Below are positions 17,537 through 25,590 of a stretch of DNA of 64,000 nucleotides, piece after piece. Every line of letters begins with the position of its first letter. Within the stretch, counting starts at the first letter, position 1. This stretch comes from Bradyrhizobium sp. CCGUVB1N3 (GTDB lineage Bacteria; Pseudomonadota; Alphaproteobacteria; Rhizobiales; Xanthobacteraceae): the NCBI RefSeq assembly GCF_024199925.1, contig NZ_JANADR010000001.1, positions 4,216,001 to 4,280,000 on the forward strand. The letters run 5' to 3'. The translations under genes and the position numbers were made by a program. The notes beneath the pieces were generated by a model. That model made no database searches. It was given only the letters and a program-made list of their open reading frames with translations, and was not told the origin of the DNA.

Positions 17537-17850
17537 TAGCAGGCTGTTGAAGAAGTCTTCGAGCGACGCGCGATAAATGGGATGTCGTCGCCATTAAGGA
17601 GGCAGATTTCACCTTCGAGTGAGCCGTCATCCCGCAGTTCGGCCTAGCCATCACCGTTGGCTGGCTCCATTTCGTCGTTTCCCTGCCAGCCGAACTGGAC
17701 GGCATCGCCGTCACAGGCTCCATGAATGCAGCCCGTGAGGCAATCGAAGGCGAACTCGCCGCCGTCGTCATCGAACAGGATGTAGGCGCCCGCCACGGCC
17801 ATGTCGTAGCCTGGTGTCTCGACGACCCGCCATCTACCTCGGATGCTCAT
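17537..17850 (-). pseudogene. IS passenger gene with an in-frame amber stop
   Basis: The ATG at 17850 overlaps the transposase stop (ATGA). The first 68 codons encode a small acidic beta-rich protein (ETPGYDMAVAGAYILFDDDG, then GNDEMEPANGDG), followed by TAG at 17644-17646 and an uninterrupted continuation AELRDDGSLEGEICLLNGDD and IPFIARRSKTSSTAC. The TAG stands where related small rhizobial proteins carry Trp (GRGWA-type turn), so a single TGG-to-TAG change is likely. The final stop falls on the TAG of the flanking CTAG. Function is unknown; I recognise only that small proteins of this wording occur repeatedly in rhizobial genomes. Confidence 0.65.
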
Positions 17851-19027
17851 GCCGGTGCCGCCAGAAGCTTGGGCAGCCGGATCAGATTATAGGCCGCAAG
17901 CGCCAGGACGAAGACGGCATCCACCCGGTCGCGGCCTCGCAGCTTGACCTTGGCCAGGCCAGCGGAACTCTTGATCCAGCCGAAGACTTCTTCGATGCGT
18001 TTGCGGCAGCGTTGGCTGATGTCATAGCCGTCGTGACGCGTGGTACGCGCGTCGACCGCCGTCTTGCGCCGCTTGCCGGTCTTACTCAGATGTCCATTGA
18101 TCGCGATATGCGGAGTAACCGATCTATCTCTCAGGTCATGCACGAACTGCGTGACGTCGTAGGCTTTGTCCGCCCCCAGAGTGACCCGCTTCGCACACCC
18201 GCGCCTGTCGATCATGGCAAGCGCAATCTCTCGTTCGGCGGTGCCAGTAGCTTGGCTCACTCCACCTAAAACCGCCAAACCATTGCGGTTCTCCATCAGC
18301 GCATGGCCCATATAGCAGAGTTTGGCCGGCTGGCCGTCGCCCTTTTTATAGAGCCTGGCCTCAGGATCGGTCGTGCTCTCATGGGTCTCGTTGGATCGCT
18401 TCTCCTTGTGGAAGCTGCGCTCGGCATTGCGTCCCGGACCGTCCTGATCTTTGTCGCTGCCATCCTTCCTCCGGAAGCTCTTGATCGAAGCCCAGGCTTC
18501 AATGAGCGTGCCGTCCACCGAGAAGTGATCGCTCGACAAAAGACGCTTCACCTTCGGCTGCGCCAAAAGCGCGTTCAAGAACTTGGCCGCAATCTCACCT
18601 TCAAGCAGCCGGTCGCGGTTCTTCGAGAAGGTTGAATGGTCCCAAACCGCATCGTCCACCCCAAGCCCGACGAACCAGCGGAACAGAAGATCGAACTCCA
18701 TCCGTTCCATCAGATGCCTTTCCGAGCGAACCCCATAGAACGCCTGTAGGAGCATCGCCCGAAGCAGTTTCTCCGGTGCGATCGAGGGCCGACCGAAGTC
18801 CGTGTAGAGCTTGCCAAACTCCCCAGAAAGATCGCCCAGCGCCGCATTTGCCAGATCCCTGATCGCCCGCAGCGGGTGGTCGACGCGAACCCGAGCCTCC
18901 AGGTCAACATAACTGAACAGCGAGCCAGACCGTTCGTCACTTCCCCGCATCGTGCCACCCCAGCAAAATCCTGATCCTAGGGAATCACGATCCAAAACGC
19001 TTCGCCAGAGACTTCTTCAACAGCCTG
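17540..19027 (-). mobile_element. IS1182-like insertion sequence with passenger gene, 1488 bp
   Basis: The ends are inverted repeats with 19 identical outer bases, CAGGCTGTTGAAGAAGTCT. CTAG flanks both ends (17536-17539 and 19028-19031), consistent with a 4-bp palindromic target duplication. The element carries one transposase gene and, overlapping its stop, a small passenger gene that is now interrupted by a stop codon. It sits between a cupin gene and a regulator gene. The family call rests on the CAGGCTGTTGAA end, the CTAG target and the transposase. Confidence 0.88.
17847..18950 (-). CDS. IS1182/IS5-superfamily transposase
   Basis: 367 aa from the ATG at 18950 (GGTGG just upstream); a GTG/other start 15 codons earlier is possible. 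The N terminus has the DUF772-type region (YTDFGRPSIAPEKLLRAMLL, then YGVRSERHLMERM), and the DDE core follows: Asp in SSDHFSVDGTLIEAWAS, Asp in VTLGADKAYDV and Glu in CRKRIEEVFGWIKSSAG. All motifs and the length are intact. It belongs to the element at 17540-19027. Confidence 0.92.
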   Translation of the reverse strand: MRGSDERSGSLFSYVDLEARVRVDHPLRAIRDLANAALGDLSGEFGKLYTDFGRPSIAPEKLLRAMLLQAFYGVRSERHLMERMEFDLLFRWFVGLGVDDAVWDHSTFSKNRDRLLEGEIAAKFLNALLAQPKVKRLLSSDHFSVDGTLIEAWASIKSFRRKDGSDKDQDGPGRNAERSFHKEKRSNETHESTTDPEARLYKKGDGQPAKLCYMGHALMENRNGLAVLGGVSQATGTAEREIALAMIDRRGCAKRVTLGADKAYDVTQFVHDLRDRSVTPHIAINGHLSKTGKRRKTAVDARTTRHDGYDISQRCRKRIEEVFGWIKSSAGLAKVKLRGRDRVDAVFVLALAAYNLIRLPKLLAAPA

Positions 19028-19229
19028 CTAGAGAATTCCTTGGGCCGCAGCAGCGTCGCGATCGACCTGTCTTTTCCGGATGTTCGACAGCTCTCTGCCG
19101 CACGCCAGCATCCAGGCCCAAAGCGGGCCGTTGCAGCAAGCTAGGTGCAATCGCGGCATGATTGGCGGAATACCTTGCGCAGATCGCAGGGGGCTAATAG
19201 GCTTTTAAGGCTTAAGGTGAGGGGCGGCC

Positions 19230-20180
19230 GTGGAACGAGACGAACTTGAGCGCCTTGTCGGCGGCCGGTTGCGGCTAACCTTCGACGAGATTTTAAATCA
19301 CCCCCGCCTGCCGGAAGCTCGGCGCGCCTATCTTGACAGCTTCGTACACCTGTACGAAGGTGATCCGTTTTTGGTTCGTCTGTTGCTTGAGGCGGGCCGA
19401 TTCCTCGTCTTTCACTGCGTGGCGGTGCTCGAGGCAGCGCAAGACCCCTCGAGACGTGAGACCTGGTTCACAGTGGCTGCGCTAAAGCGGCAACTGGCCA
19501 TGTTCGGCTATGCGAGTGGCCGGCAAGTGGATCATCTTGTCGCGCGATTGCGCGAGGTTGGATTTATCGAGCAGCGTCGAGTCCCCGGCGACGGGCGCGT
19601 GCGGCTGCTTGCGTCCACGCACAAGCTGCGCACTCATCACACCGAGTGGCTCGCAACGCACTACATCCCGCTTGCGATGCTTTTCCCCGATCATGATTAC
19701 AGCCCGGTGCTGTCGCGCAATCGCGCATTTCACGTCCTCCACTGCAGCACATGCCTCCCATTCAATCCCGTGGCTGCCCGCCTGATGATGACGCTGCCGG
19801 ACACCCTGCTGTTTTTCACACACGCAGCGGGACCACTGATCCAGAACGCTGTGCTGAAGGCTGCAATGGATGCCGCCGATCCGAACGCTGCGATACCCTA
19901 CATCGAAGCCGCCGATCGTTTCGGCGTCTCCCGCACCCATGTCCGCAACTTGATGGGCGATGCGGAATCGGCGGGACTGGTCAGGATCACCGGGCACGGT
20001 GGCCATAGCATCTCGATCCTGCCGCGGTTTTGGGCCAGCTACGATCGCGGCCTGGCTATCGGGATGTATCTTCACGACGCCGCCAACCTCGTCGCGATGC
20101 GACAGTGGACGAAGGGCCACACGGATGGTGACACGACCGCCCTGCTTGATCGCACAATGACTGCTGGTCATTCGCCTTAG
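19230..20180 (+). CDS. Probable DNA-binding protein with two winged-helix segments
   Basis: 316 aa, not assignable to a named family by eye. The first winged-helix-like part is near residues 85-130 (ALKRQLAMFGYASGRQVDHL, VARLREVGFIEQRRVPGDGR) and the second near 218-262 (AADRFGVSRTHVRNLMGDAE, SAGLVRITGHGGHS). The middle is mainly helical. The start is a GTG with GGTGAGGGG close upstream. It lies 233 bases before a TonB-dependent siderophore receptor on the same strand, so control of that receptor or of iron uptake is a plausible inference. There is no sensor kinase or sigma/anti-sigma pair nearby that would offer another regulator. Confidence 0.6.
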   Translation: MERDELERLVGGRLRLTFDEILNHPRLPEARRAYLDSFVHLYEGDPFLVRLLLEAGRFLVFHCVAVLEAAQDPSRRETWFTVAALKRQLAMFGYASGRQVDHLVARLREVGFIEQRRVPGDGRVRLLASTHKLRTHHTEWLATHYIPLAMLFPDHDYSPVLSRNRAFHVLHCSTCLPFNPVAARLMMTLPDTLLFFTHAAGPLIQNAVLKAAMDAADPNAAIPYIEAADRFGVSRTHVRNLMGDAESAGLVRITGHGGHSISILPRFWASYDRGLAIGMYLHDAANLVAMRQWTKGHTDGDTTALLDRTMTAGHSP

Positions 20181-20358
20181 GTCGAACGCTCAGTTTGATC
20201 TCGCTGTCAGCGCGCGGCAGTCAGATCCGTCACCGACTTGGGCTTCCACCGACAACACAAAGGTTGCCGCGGTGGGGATCGCGGTCAGAAAAGGCGCGCC
20301 ACCGTAAAACTACGGAAGGCCAGCGACTTGGATTTGCGCTGTTCGCCTTGACCCCATA

Positions 20359-20416
20359 GGTTCCCGGAGGGAACCGATCCTGGGCTGGATCGGAAGATGG
20401 CTGGGGCAGCCTGATG
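20359..20416 (+). promoter_or_regulatory. Structured leader with mini-ORF before the TonB receptor
   Basis: Two perfect adjacent hairpins lie just before the gene: GGTTCCC-GGA-GGGAACC (20359-20375) and CGATCC-TGGGCT-GGATCG (20375-20392). A five-codon reading frame (MAGAA, 20397-20414) follows, and its TGA overlaps the receptor ATG (TGATG). Together these suggest control at translation or by attenuation. No known riboswitch class fits. Confidence 0.4.
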
Positions 20417-22750
20417 GGTAAAGGCTTGAGTTCGGGCGGCTTTCAGGCCGTTCCGGGTCTGCGTGATGCGCGTTTTTCTGCTGGTTTGGCGCGGCGTACG
20501 GCGCTCGCAGCCATCATTGCAATCGGGCAGATCGGTTCGATCCGCGCGCAAGATGTTCCCGCTGATCGCACAGCACACTCGTCCGGTAGCCTCGAGCCAT
20601 CTGTGCAGTTGCCGCCGGTGACGGTCTACTCCAAGCGCAAGCGCACCGCCAAACCCAAGCCTGCCAAGCCAGCGGTTGTGGTTGCGCCAGCCGCGCCCAC
20701 GACGCAACGCGCCAACGTTCCGGCGCTGCCCGACGGCGTCGCGCTGAACGGCGGCCCGCCCGTGACGCAGACCACCGCCGGCCCGGTGAGCGGCTATCGC
20801 GCGCTCACTTCGGTCTCGGCGACCGGGACCGACACACCGATCGAGCGGATTCCGCAGGCGGTTGCGGTCGTGCCGCGCGCCGTGCTCGATGACCAGCAAC
20901 CGCTCGCGCAAATGGATGGGCTGCGCAACATCTCGGCCGTGACGCCGATGTCGGCCAACACTTTCATCGGCTATGCCTACAAGGTGCGCGGCTTTCCGGC
21001 TGACCGCTATGTCGACGGCTTGCCGAATTATTATGACGGCGGCGACAACACCTCGCTCGCCAACACCGAGCGGATCGAGGTGCTGAAAGGTCCGGCCGGC
21101 ATTCTCTACCAGGGCGGCATCGGGCCTGTCGGCGGCATCATCAACACGGTCTCGAAGCTGCCGACCGAGAACCGGTTCGCCGAGATCGGCGTCAACGCGG
21201 GCGGTTACCGGCTGTGGAACACCTGGTTCGACGTGAACCAGCCGATCACGAGCGGAGGCACGGCGCTGTTCCGCATGACCGGGGATTTCGAGAAATCCGG
21301 CGACTTCGTCGATGTGATCGAGCACCGCCGCTATGCGCTCAATCCGACGTTTCTCTTCAACGATAATGACGGCACGCGCCTTACCATCCAGGGTAGCTTC
21401 TCGTCGCGCTCGTTCCAGAACTACACCGGGCTGCCCGGCGCGGGCACCGTCGACCGGTCGCTGTTCACGATTCCGCCGACGCTGTTTCCCGACCGACCCG
21501 ATCTCGGCCGCAGCTGGACGACCTACAACGGCGTGACAGTGCGTCTCGATCACGAGTTCAATGCGGTCTGGTCGGCCAATGCCACGACCCACGTCAGCGA
21601 GATGCGGCTCGAGCAGTTCGGACATTTCCTCGGAACCGATATTCCGCTGTTCGGCTCGACGTTCCCGTTTCTCAGCTTCCACCTGCCGGTGGATACGCGC
21701 GAAATCGCTTCGAATGCCAACCTTGTTGCCAAATTCGCGATTGGGCCGACCAGGAACACGGTTCTGTTCGGGGCGGACAGCGATCACGTCGCCGACAAAA
21801 TTCGCGACGATCTCGGCTTCGCCGGCCTCGTCGACTTCGCCAATCCAGTATTTCCCGCATACACGCCGCCGACCGCGAGTGCGTTCAACTCCAACAACCT
21901 CTACGTCAACAGCGGGCTGACGGCGCAGTGGCAATCGGACATCTATGAGCGGCTGCACCTGCTCGCTGGCATGCGTCTCGCGAATGTCTATATCCACGGC
22001 ACCGACACGGTGGCAGGCAGCGATTTTACCACCAATGCCTGGAAGCCGCTGCCGCGGTTCGGTGCGGTGGTCGATCTCCTGCAAGGAGTATCGGCCTTCG
22101 CGGACTACTCGCAAGGCTACCGCGGTGTCCCATTCTTCAATGCCGCCGGCGCGCCAAAGCCCGAGGATGCCGAGCAGACCGAGGCCGGGTTGAAGCTCGC
22201 GCTGCCGTCCGGCTTTACCGGCACCCTCGCGTGGTTCACCAACACGCGGCGCAATGTCATGAACCTGCTGCCGGGAAGCATCTTCCTCGCCACGCAGGTC
22301 GGCGAGCAGCGCGCAGAGGGGTTCGATGCGGACCTGACTTGGCAGCCGTTCGCGGGTCTTTCGATCCTTGCAAGCTACGCACACGTGAAAGCCATTGTCA
22401 CGAGGGATCAGCTATTCGCGCCCGGCACCGTGCTCGAGCGCGTGCCGCGCGACTCCGGCCGGTTGTGGGTGAACTACAAGTTCGGGGACGGATGGTTGCA
22501 GAATATCGCGATCGGGGCCGGCCTTTACGCGGCCTCCGCGCAGGCGGTGGCGCTCGACAACATCTATTTCACACCAGGATATGTCACGTTCGACGGCAAG
22601 ATCGCCTATGAGACGGATCACTGGAGCATCGGCGTGACAGGGAAAAATCTCGCCGATCACCGCTACTTCGTGCCCTACGCGACCGGCTCCGGATACATCA
22701 TGCCGGCCGACGGTCGCACCGTGCTGGCTTTCGGGAGGCTGAGATATTGA
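20414..22750 (+). CDS. TonB-dependent siderophore receptor
   Basis: 778 aa, an outer-membrane ferric-siderophore receptor of the FpvA/FhuA type. A signal region ends near IGSIRAQDV. A proline/lysine-rich linker (KRKRTAKPKPAKPAVVV) precedes the plug domain, which has TDTPIERIPQAVAVVPRAVL, YKVRGFPADRYVDGLPNYYDG and RIEVLKGPAGILYQGGIGPVG. The 22-strand barrel closes with GRTVLAFGRLRY, ending on an aromatic residue as expected for Bam recognition. The length is usual. It has no adjacent exbB/exbD/tonB or siderophore synthesis genes, so the ligand is probably a foreign siderophore. A structured leader lies upstream. Confidence 0.92.
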   Translation: MGKGLSSGGFQAVPGLRDARFSAGLARRTALAAIIAIGQIGSIRAQDVPADRTAHSSGSLEPSVQLPPVTVYSKRKRTAKPKPAKPAVVVAPAAPTTQRANVPALPDGVALNGGPPVTQTTAGPVSGYRALTSVSATGTDTPIERIPQAVAVVPRAVLDDQQPLAQMDGLRNISAVTPMSANTFIGYAYKVRGFPADRYVDGLPNYYDGGDNTSLANTERIEVLKGPAGILYQGGIGPVGGIINTVSKLPTENRFAEIGVNAGGYRLWNTWFDVNQPITSGGTALFRMTGDFEKSGDFVDVIEHRRYALNPTFLFNDNDGTRLTIQGSFSSRSFQNYTGLPGAGTVDRSLFTIPPTLFPDRPDLGRSWTTYNGVTVRLDHEFNAVWSANATTHVSEMRLEQFGHFLGTDIPLFGSTFPFLSFHLPVDTREIASNANLVAKFAIGPTRNTVLFGADSDHVADKIRDDLGFAGLVDFANPVFPAYTPPTASAFNSNNLYVNSGLTAQWQSDIYERLHLLAGMRLANVYIHGTDTVAGSDFTTNAWKPLPRFGAVVDLLQGVSAFADYSQGYRGVPFFNAAGAPKPEDAEQTEAGLKLALPSGFTGTLAWFTNTRRNVMNLLPGSIFLATQVGEQRAEGFDADLTWQPFAGLSILASYAHVKAIVTRDQLFAPGTVLERVPRDSGRLWVNYKFGDGWLQNIAIGAGLYAASAQAVALDNIYFTPGYVTFDGKIAYETDHWSIGVTGKNLADHRYFVPYATGSGYIMPADGRTVLAFGRLRY

Positions 22751-22902
22751 GCGGCGCGGCAAGAACTGATGGCAACGCAAACTGCGCCGACCGCGCCTTG
22801 CCGCCCGAGCTGGCATCGTCCTGAAAGGTCAGCGGCGAGAAGGCCAGCGCGGCGTTCCCACTGTCCGGGAAGGCCGCGTGGTATTTCTTGCAGGTGCGAT
22901 GT

Positions 22903-23397
22903 TCAGCCAACCGGTCCGGGAATCCAGTAGTCGCCGGCAAGCGGACTAACTCTTACGTCAGAAATAACGCCGAGCTGCAGGCTTGGATCGAAATGGCGCA
23001 TCGTCCGCTCATTGAGGTCAATGATGCGGCCAGGCCTTAGTGGCCCCACGTCATTTATCTTGACGATGACCTTCTTGCCCACGGCCTCGACGAGGGCATA
23101 CTTCGGCCTCGCGCCAAATTGGACCCCACCAAATTTCTGACGCAAGCTCGTCTTGATGGCAGCCGCCCAGACAGAGGGATCATAACGCTCGCCGGAGGCT
23201 GTGTTCGGACCGCCCTCCTCCTTGCCGGGCTTGAACGGATTATACATGGATGCTGCGCCAACGATCGCATTTCCACAGGCGGCATTGACGACAGCGCTTG
23301 AGTGAACTCCATCCGTTTCACTTCGGGCAACGGTAACAGAAACGGCAAGCGCAACCACGGCGCCGCAAATTGCGGCGCCCGAGCAGAACACCATCAT
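22903..23397 (-). CDS. RlpA-like double-psi beta-barrel protein
   Basis: 164 aa. After a signal peptide (AAICGAVVALAVSVTVARS) comes a septal-ring lytic transglycosylase RlpA-type domain. It has VGAASMYNPF, the diagnostic NTASGERYDPSVWAAAIKTS, then VIVKINDVGPLRPGRIIDLN. The RlpA catalytic Asp corresponds to the one in KINDVGP. No SPOR domain is present, so this is a short form. The ATG at 23397 (followed directly by another ATG) has AAAGGAG just upstream. It should act on peptidoglycan in the periplasm or envelope. It converges with the TonB receptor gene. Confidence 0.83.
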   Translation of the reverse strand: MMVFCSGAAICGAVVALAVSVTVARSETDGVHSSAVVNAACGNAIVGAASMYNPFKPGKEEGGPNTASGERYDPSVWAAAIKTSLRQKFGGVQFGARPKYALVEAVGKKVIVKINDVGPLRPGRIIDLNERTMRHFDPSLQLGVISDVRVSPLAGDYWIPGPVG

Positions 23398-24069
23398 AAC
23401 TCCTTTGATTTTCTCGATCGTACGGTTCCCCGATGCCGCCAAACATGCCCAAGCGAACGCGGAAGCGTTCACGAACTTGCGCCGGTATTTTGCGGATTCG
23501 TGCCAACCCTGGCGACGGAACCGTTGCGGGAACCAGGGTGGTTCCTCGCATGTCGTTCTAAGTTCTCACCGACTAAGACAGAGAATGCGTCAGCAGCATG
23601 ACTGAATGGAACCTGGCGTGAGTGCCGTATGCGACGTCGGCCAGGGGTCGCGAACGGCAACGTTCCAACTGATCGCAAGATTCCGCTTCGCCTGTCAGAA
23701 GCTGACGTCTGCGCCTTTACGAGTACACGCTCAACTACGCCGCGGCCTCTCCGTATCCTCGCGCTGCTTCTGGAATACAGGGCGTGGACTCATTGACGCG
23801 CAGCCAGCCACAGCCGGATCGATGCGAGCTGGACGAAGGCAAGGTAGTTGGCTGCAAGCTTGTCGTAGCGCGTCGCGCGCCCGACGACATTGCTTGATCC
23901 GATTGAAGAACCGCTCGACTCTGTTGCGACATTCAACACATCAAAATCCTAGGTTGTTTGCTTCCTCACATGGGATAACATGATGGCGATGCTGCCCGAC
24001 CGCGCGAGCCTGCGAATGAAAGAGGTGTTTTAACAAAAAGTCGCCATCTGAACTCAACGAGGCAAGACC
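23398..24069. other. 672-base region with an IS5-type remnant and no intact gene
   Basis: Apart from the transposase remnant at 23790-23935, this stretch holds no reading frame that looks like a gene. CCCTGG and CCAGGG near 23504-23535 form a long-looped inverted repeat. The end supplies the promoter and ribosome site (GAGG) of the first DUF1254 gene. Confidence 0.5.
23790..23935 (-). pseudogene. C-terminal remnant of an IS5-family transposase
   Basis: Read on the minus strand the segment encodes CRNRVERFFNRIKQCRR, then in the next frame RATRYDKLAANYLAFVQLAS and IRLWL, then in another frame LRVNESTP. This is the C terminus of a widespread rhizobial IS5-family transposase, with two frameshifts and no N-terminal part. 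It is a dead fragment marking an old insertion. Confidence 0.75.
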
Positions 24070-25554
24070 ATGAGAACTGGACAATTAATCCGGACGTCTG
24101 CTCTGTTGATCTCATCGCTCTGCGGTGCCGTGCCCACCTTGGCGCAACAACCTGCTACTCCGCCTCTGATAGAGCAGCTCAACAACGGCAACTGGTTGCC
24201 GCAAGGCGAAGCCGAAGCTCTCCGCGACGAACTGTTCTACCAGCGCGCCATCCAGGCCTATATCTATCTGCTGCCAGCGCTGAACGTCATCGGCATGCGC
24301 GACGGTTCGGAGGCCGCGTTCGGCAAGGGTTACAACGTGCTTCCGATCTGGAAGGATCGAATGGATGCACGCACTTGGGTCACTACGCCCAACGCTGACG
24401 TAATTTATTCCATGAGCTATCTCGATCTCAAGGAGACCGGACCACTTGTCGTTGCGGCGCCATCCAACGTCATCGGCATGTTCACCGACTTCTTCCAGCG
24501 CACCATCACCGACGTCGGCGCCATAGGACCGGATCGCGCACGCGGAGGACTCTACCTCCTACTGCCGCCGGGCTATGACGGTGAGGTGCCCCAGGGTTAT
24601 TTCACCTTCAAGTCGCCGACCTACAATGTTTTCCTGTTCTTCCGTACCCTCATGCCCAAGGGCGAGAACGGGCCCGACCCCAAGCCGGCCGTCGCGCAAG
24701 CGGAAAAGACGCGCGTCTATCCGCTCTGGACGATGGAGAAAGACGTCAAGCCAATGCAATTCCCGAATGCCAGCGGCAAGCGCGTCAACATGATGTACCC
24801 GGTCGACAATACCTTCTGGACGAAGCTCAAGGCGCTGGTCGACTACGAGCCCATTTCCGCGATCAGTCAGGATATGCGCGGCGTTCTAGCCTCGATCGGC
24901 ATCATCAAGGGAAAGCCGTTTAATCCGACGGCAAAGCAGCAAGAGCTTCTGAAGAAGGCGGTCGAGACGGCGCCGAAGATGATAGTCGCCATGCGTCAAT
25001 TGGGGCGGTCGGACGAACGCAATCGCTACTACAAGGACAGGCAGTGGGAGAACGCCTGGGCCGGCGTCACATCCGAATGGTATCAGGACAGCTATCTCGA
25101 CTTCGACCAGCGGGCGACCTACTTCCAAGCCGCTTATTCGTCAGCCCCCGCCATGGTGATGCGCACGATCGGTGCTGGCTCGAAGTATCCTGTCGCGTAT
25201 CGCGATGCGAACGGCGACTTCCTCAACGGCTCGAACATCTACAAGCTGCACCTGCCGCCTAACCCGCCTGCAGCGCTGTTCTGGGCCGTCACCGCCTACG
25301 ATTTCATGGACGGCACGATGGTGGAGACGCCGCAACTGATGCCGTCGATCAACGGCTTCAACAAGGTCGCGACCAACAGTGACGGTTCCGTCGATCTGTG
25401 GTTCGGCCCGACGAAGCCGCCAAATGCGCCGGATTCGAACTTCATCCAGACTGTCAACGCACGCAATTTCCTGATCGCCTTGCGCCTCTACGGCAGTGGA
25501 GTCGAGTTCTTCGACCAGACCTGGAAGCCGGACGACGTCACGAAGCTGAATTGA
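24070..25554 (+). CDS. Exported DUF1254/DUF1214 protein
   Basis: 494 aa. A Sec signal peptide (IRTSALLISSLCGAVPTLAQQ) is followed by a DUF1254 domain (YQRAIQAYIYLLPALNVIGM, WVTTPNADVIYSMSYLDLKE) and a C-terminal DUF1214 domain (LPPNPPAALFWAVTAYDFMD, then DLWFGPTKPPNAPDSNF). The family is widespread in soil bacteria and has no established reaction. GAGG precedes the ATG. The next gene, 36 bases downstream, encodes a second protein of the same two-domain family with a different export signal, so the two are probably cotranscribed and may work together. Confidence 0.85.
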   Translation: MRTGQLIRTSALLISSLCGAVPTLAQQPATPPLIEQLNNGNWLPQGEAEALRDELFYQRAIQAYIYLLPALNVIGMRDGSEAAFGKGYNVLPIWKDRMDARTWVTTPNADVIYSMSYLDLKETGPLVVAAPSNVIGMFTDFFQRTITDVGAIGPDRARGGLYLLLPPGYDGEVPQGYFTFKSPTYNVFLFFRTLMPKGENGPDPKPAVAQAEKTRVYPLWTMEKDVKPMQFPNASGKRVNMMYPVDNTFWTKLKALVDYEPISAISQDMRGVLASIGIIKGKPFNPTAKQQELLKKAVETAPKMIVAMRQLGRSDERNRYYKDRQWENAWAGVTSEWYQDSYLDFDQRATYFQAAYSSAPAMVMRTIGAGSKYPVAYRDANGDFLNGSNIYKLHLPPNPPAALFWAVTAYDFMDGTMVETPQLMPSINGFNKVATNSDGSVDLWFGPTKPPNAPDSNFIQTVNARNFLIALRLYGSGVEFFDQTWKPDDVTKLN

Positions 25555-25590
25555 ACATTCCGCAGGCTTGACTGGAAAGAGGAATATCAA

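Noticed and set aside
20181..20413. Cobalamin or other known riboswitch before the TonB receptor
   Set aside because: The two hairpins lack the conserved B12-box and other core sequences of known classes.
20285..22384. 699-codon open frame on the minus strand opposite the TonB receptor
   Set aside because: The opposite strand encodes a clear TonB receptor with full plug and barrel motifs. The antisense product is Arg-rich with no known motif, which is usual for GC-rich shadows.
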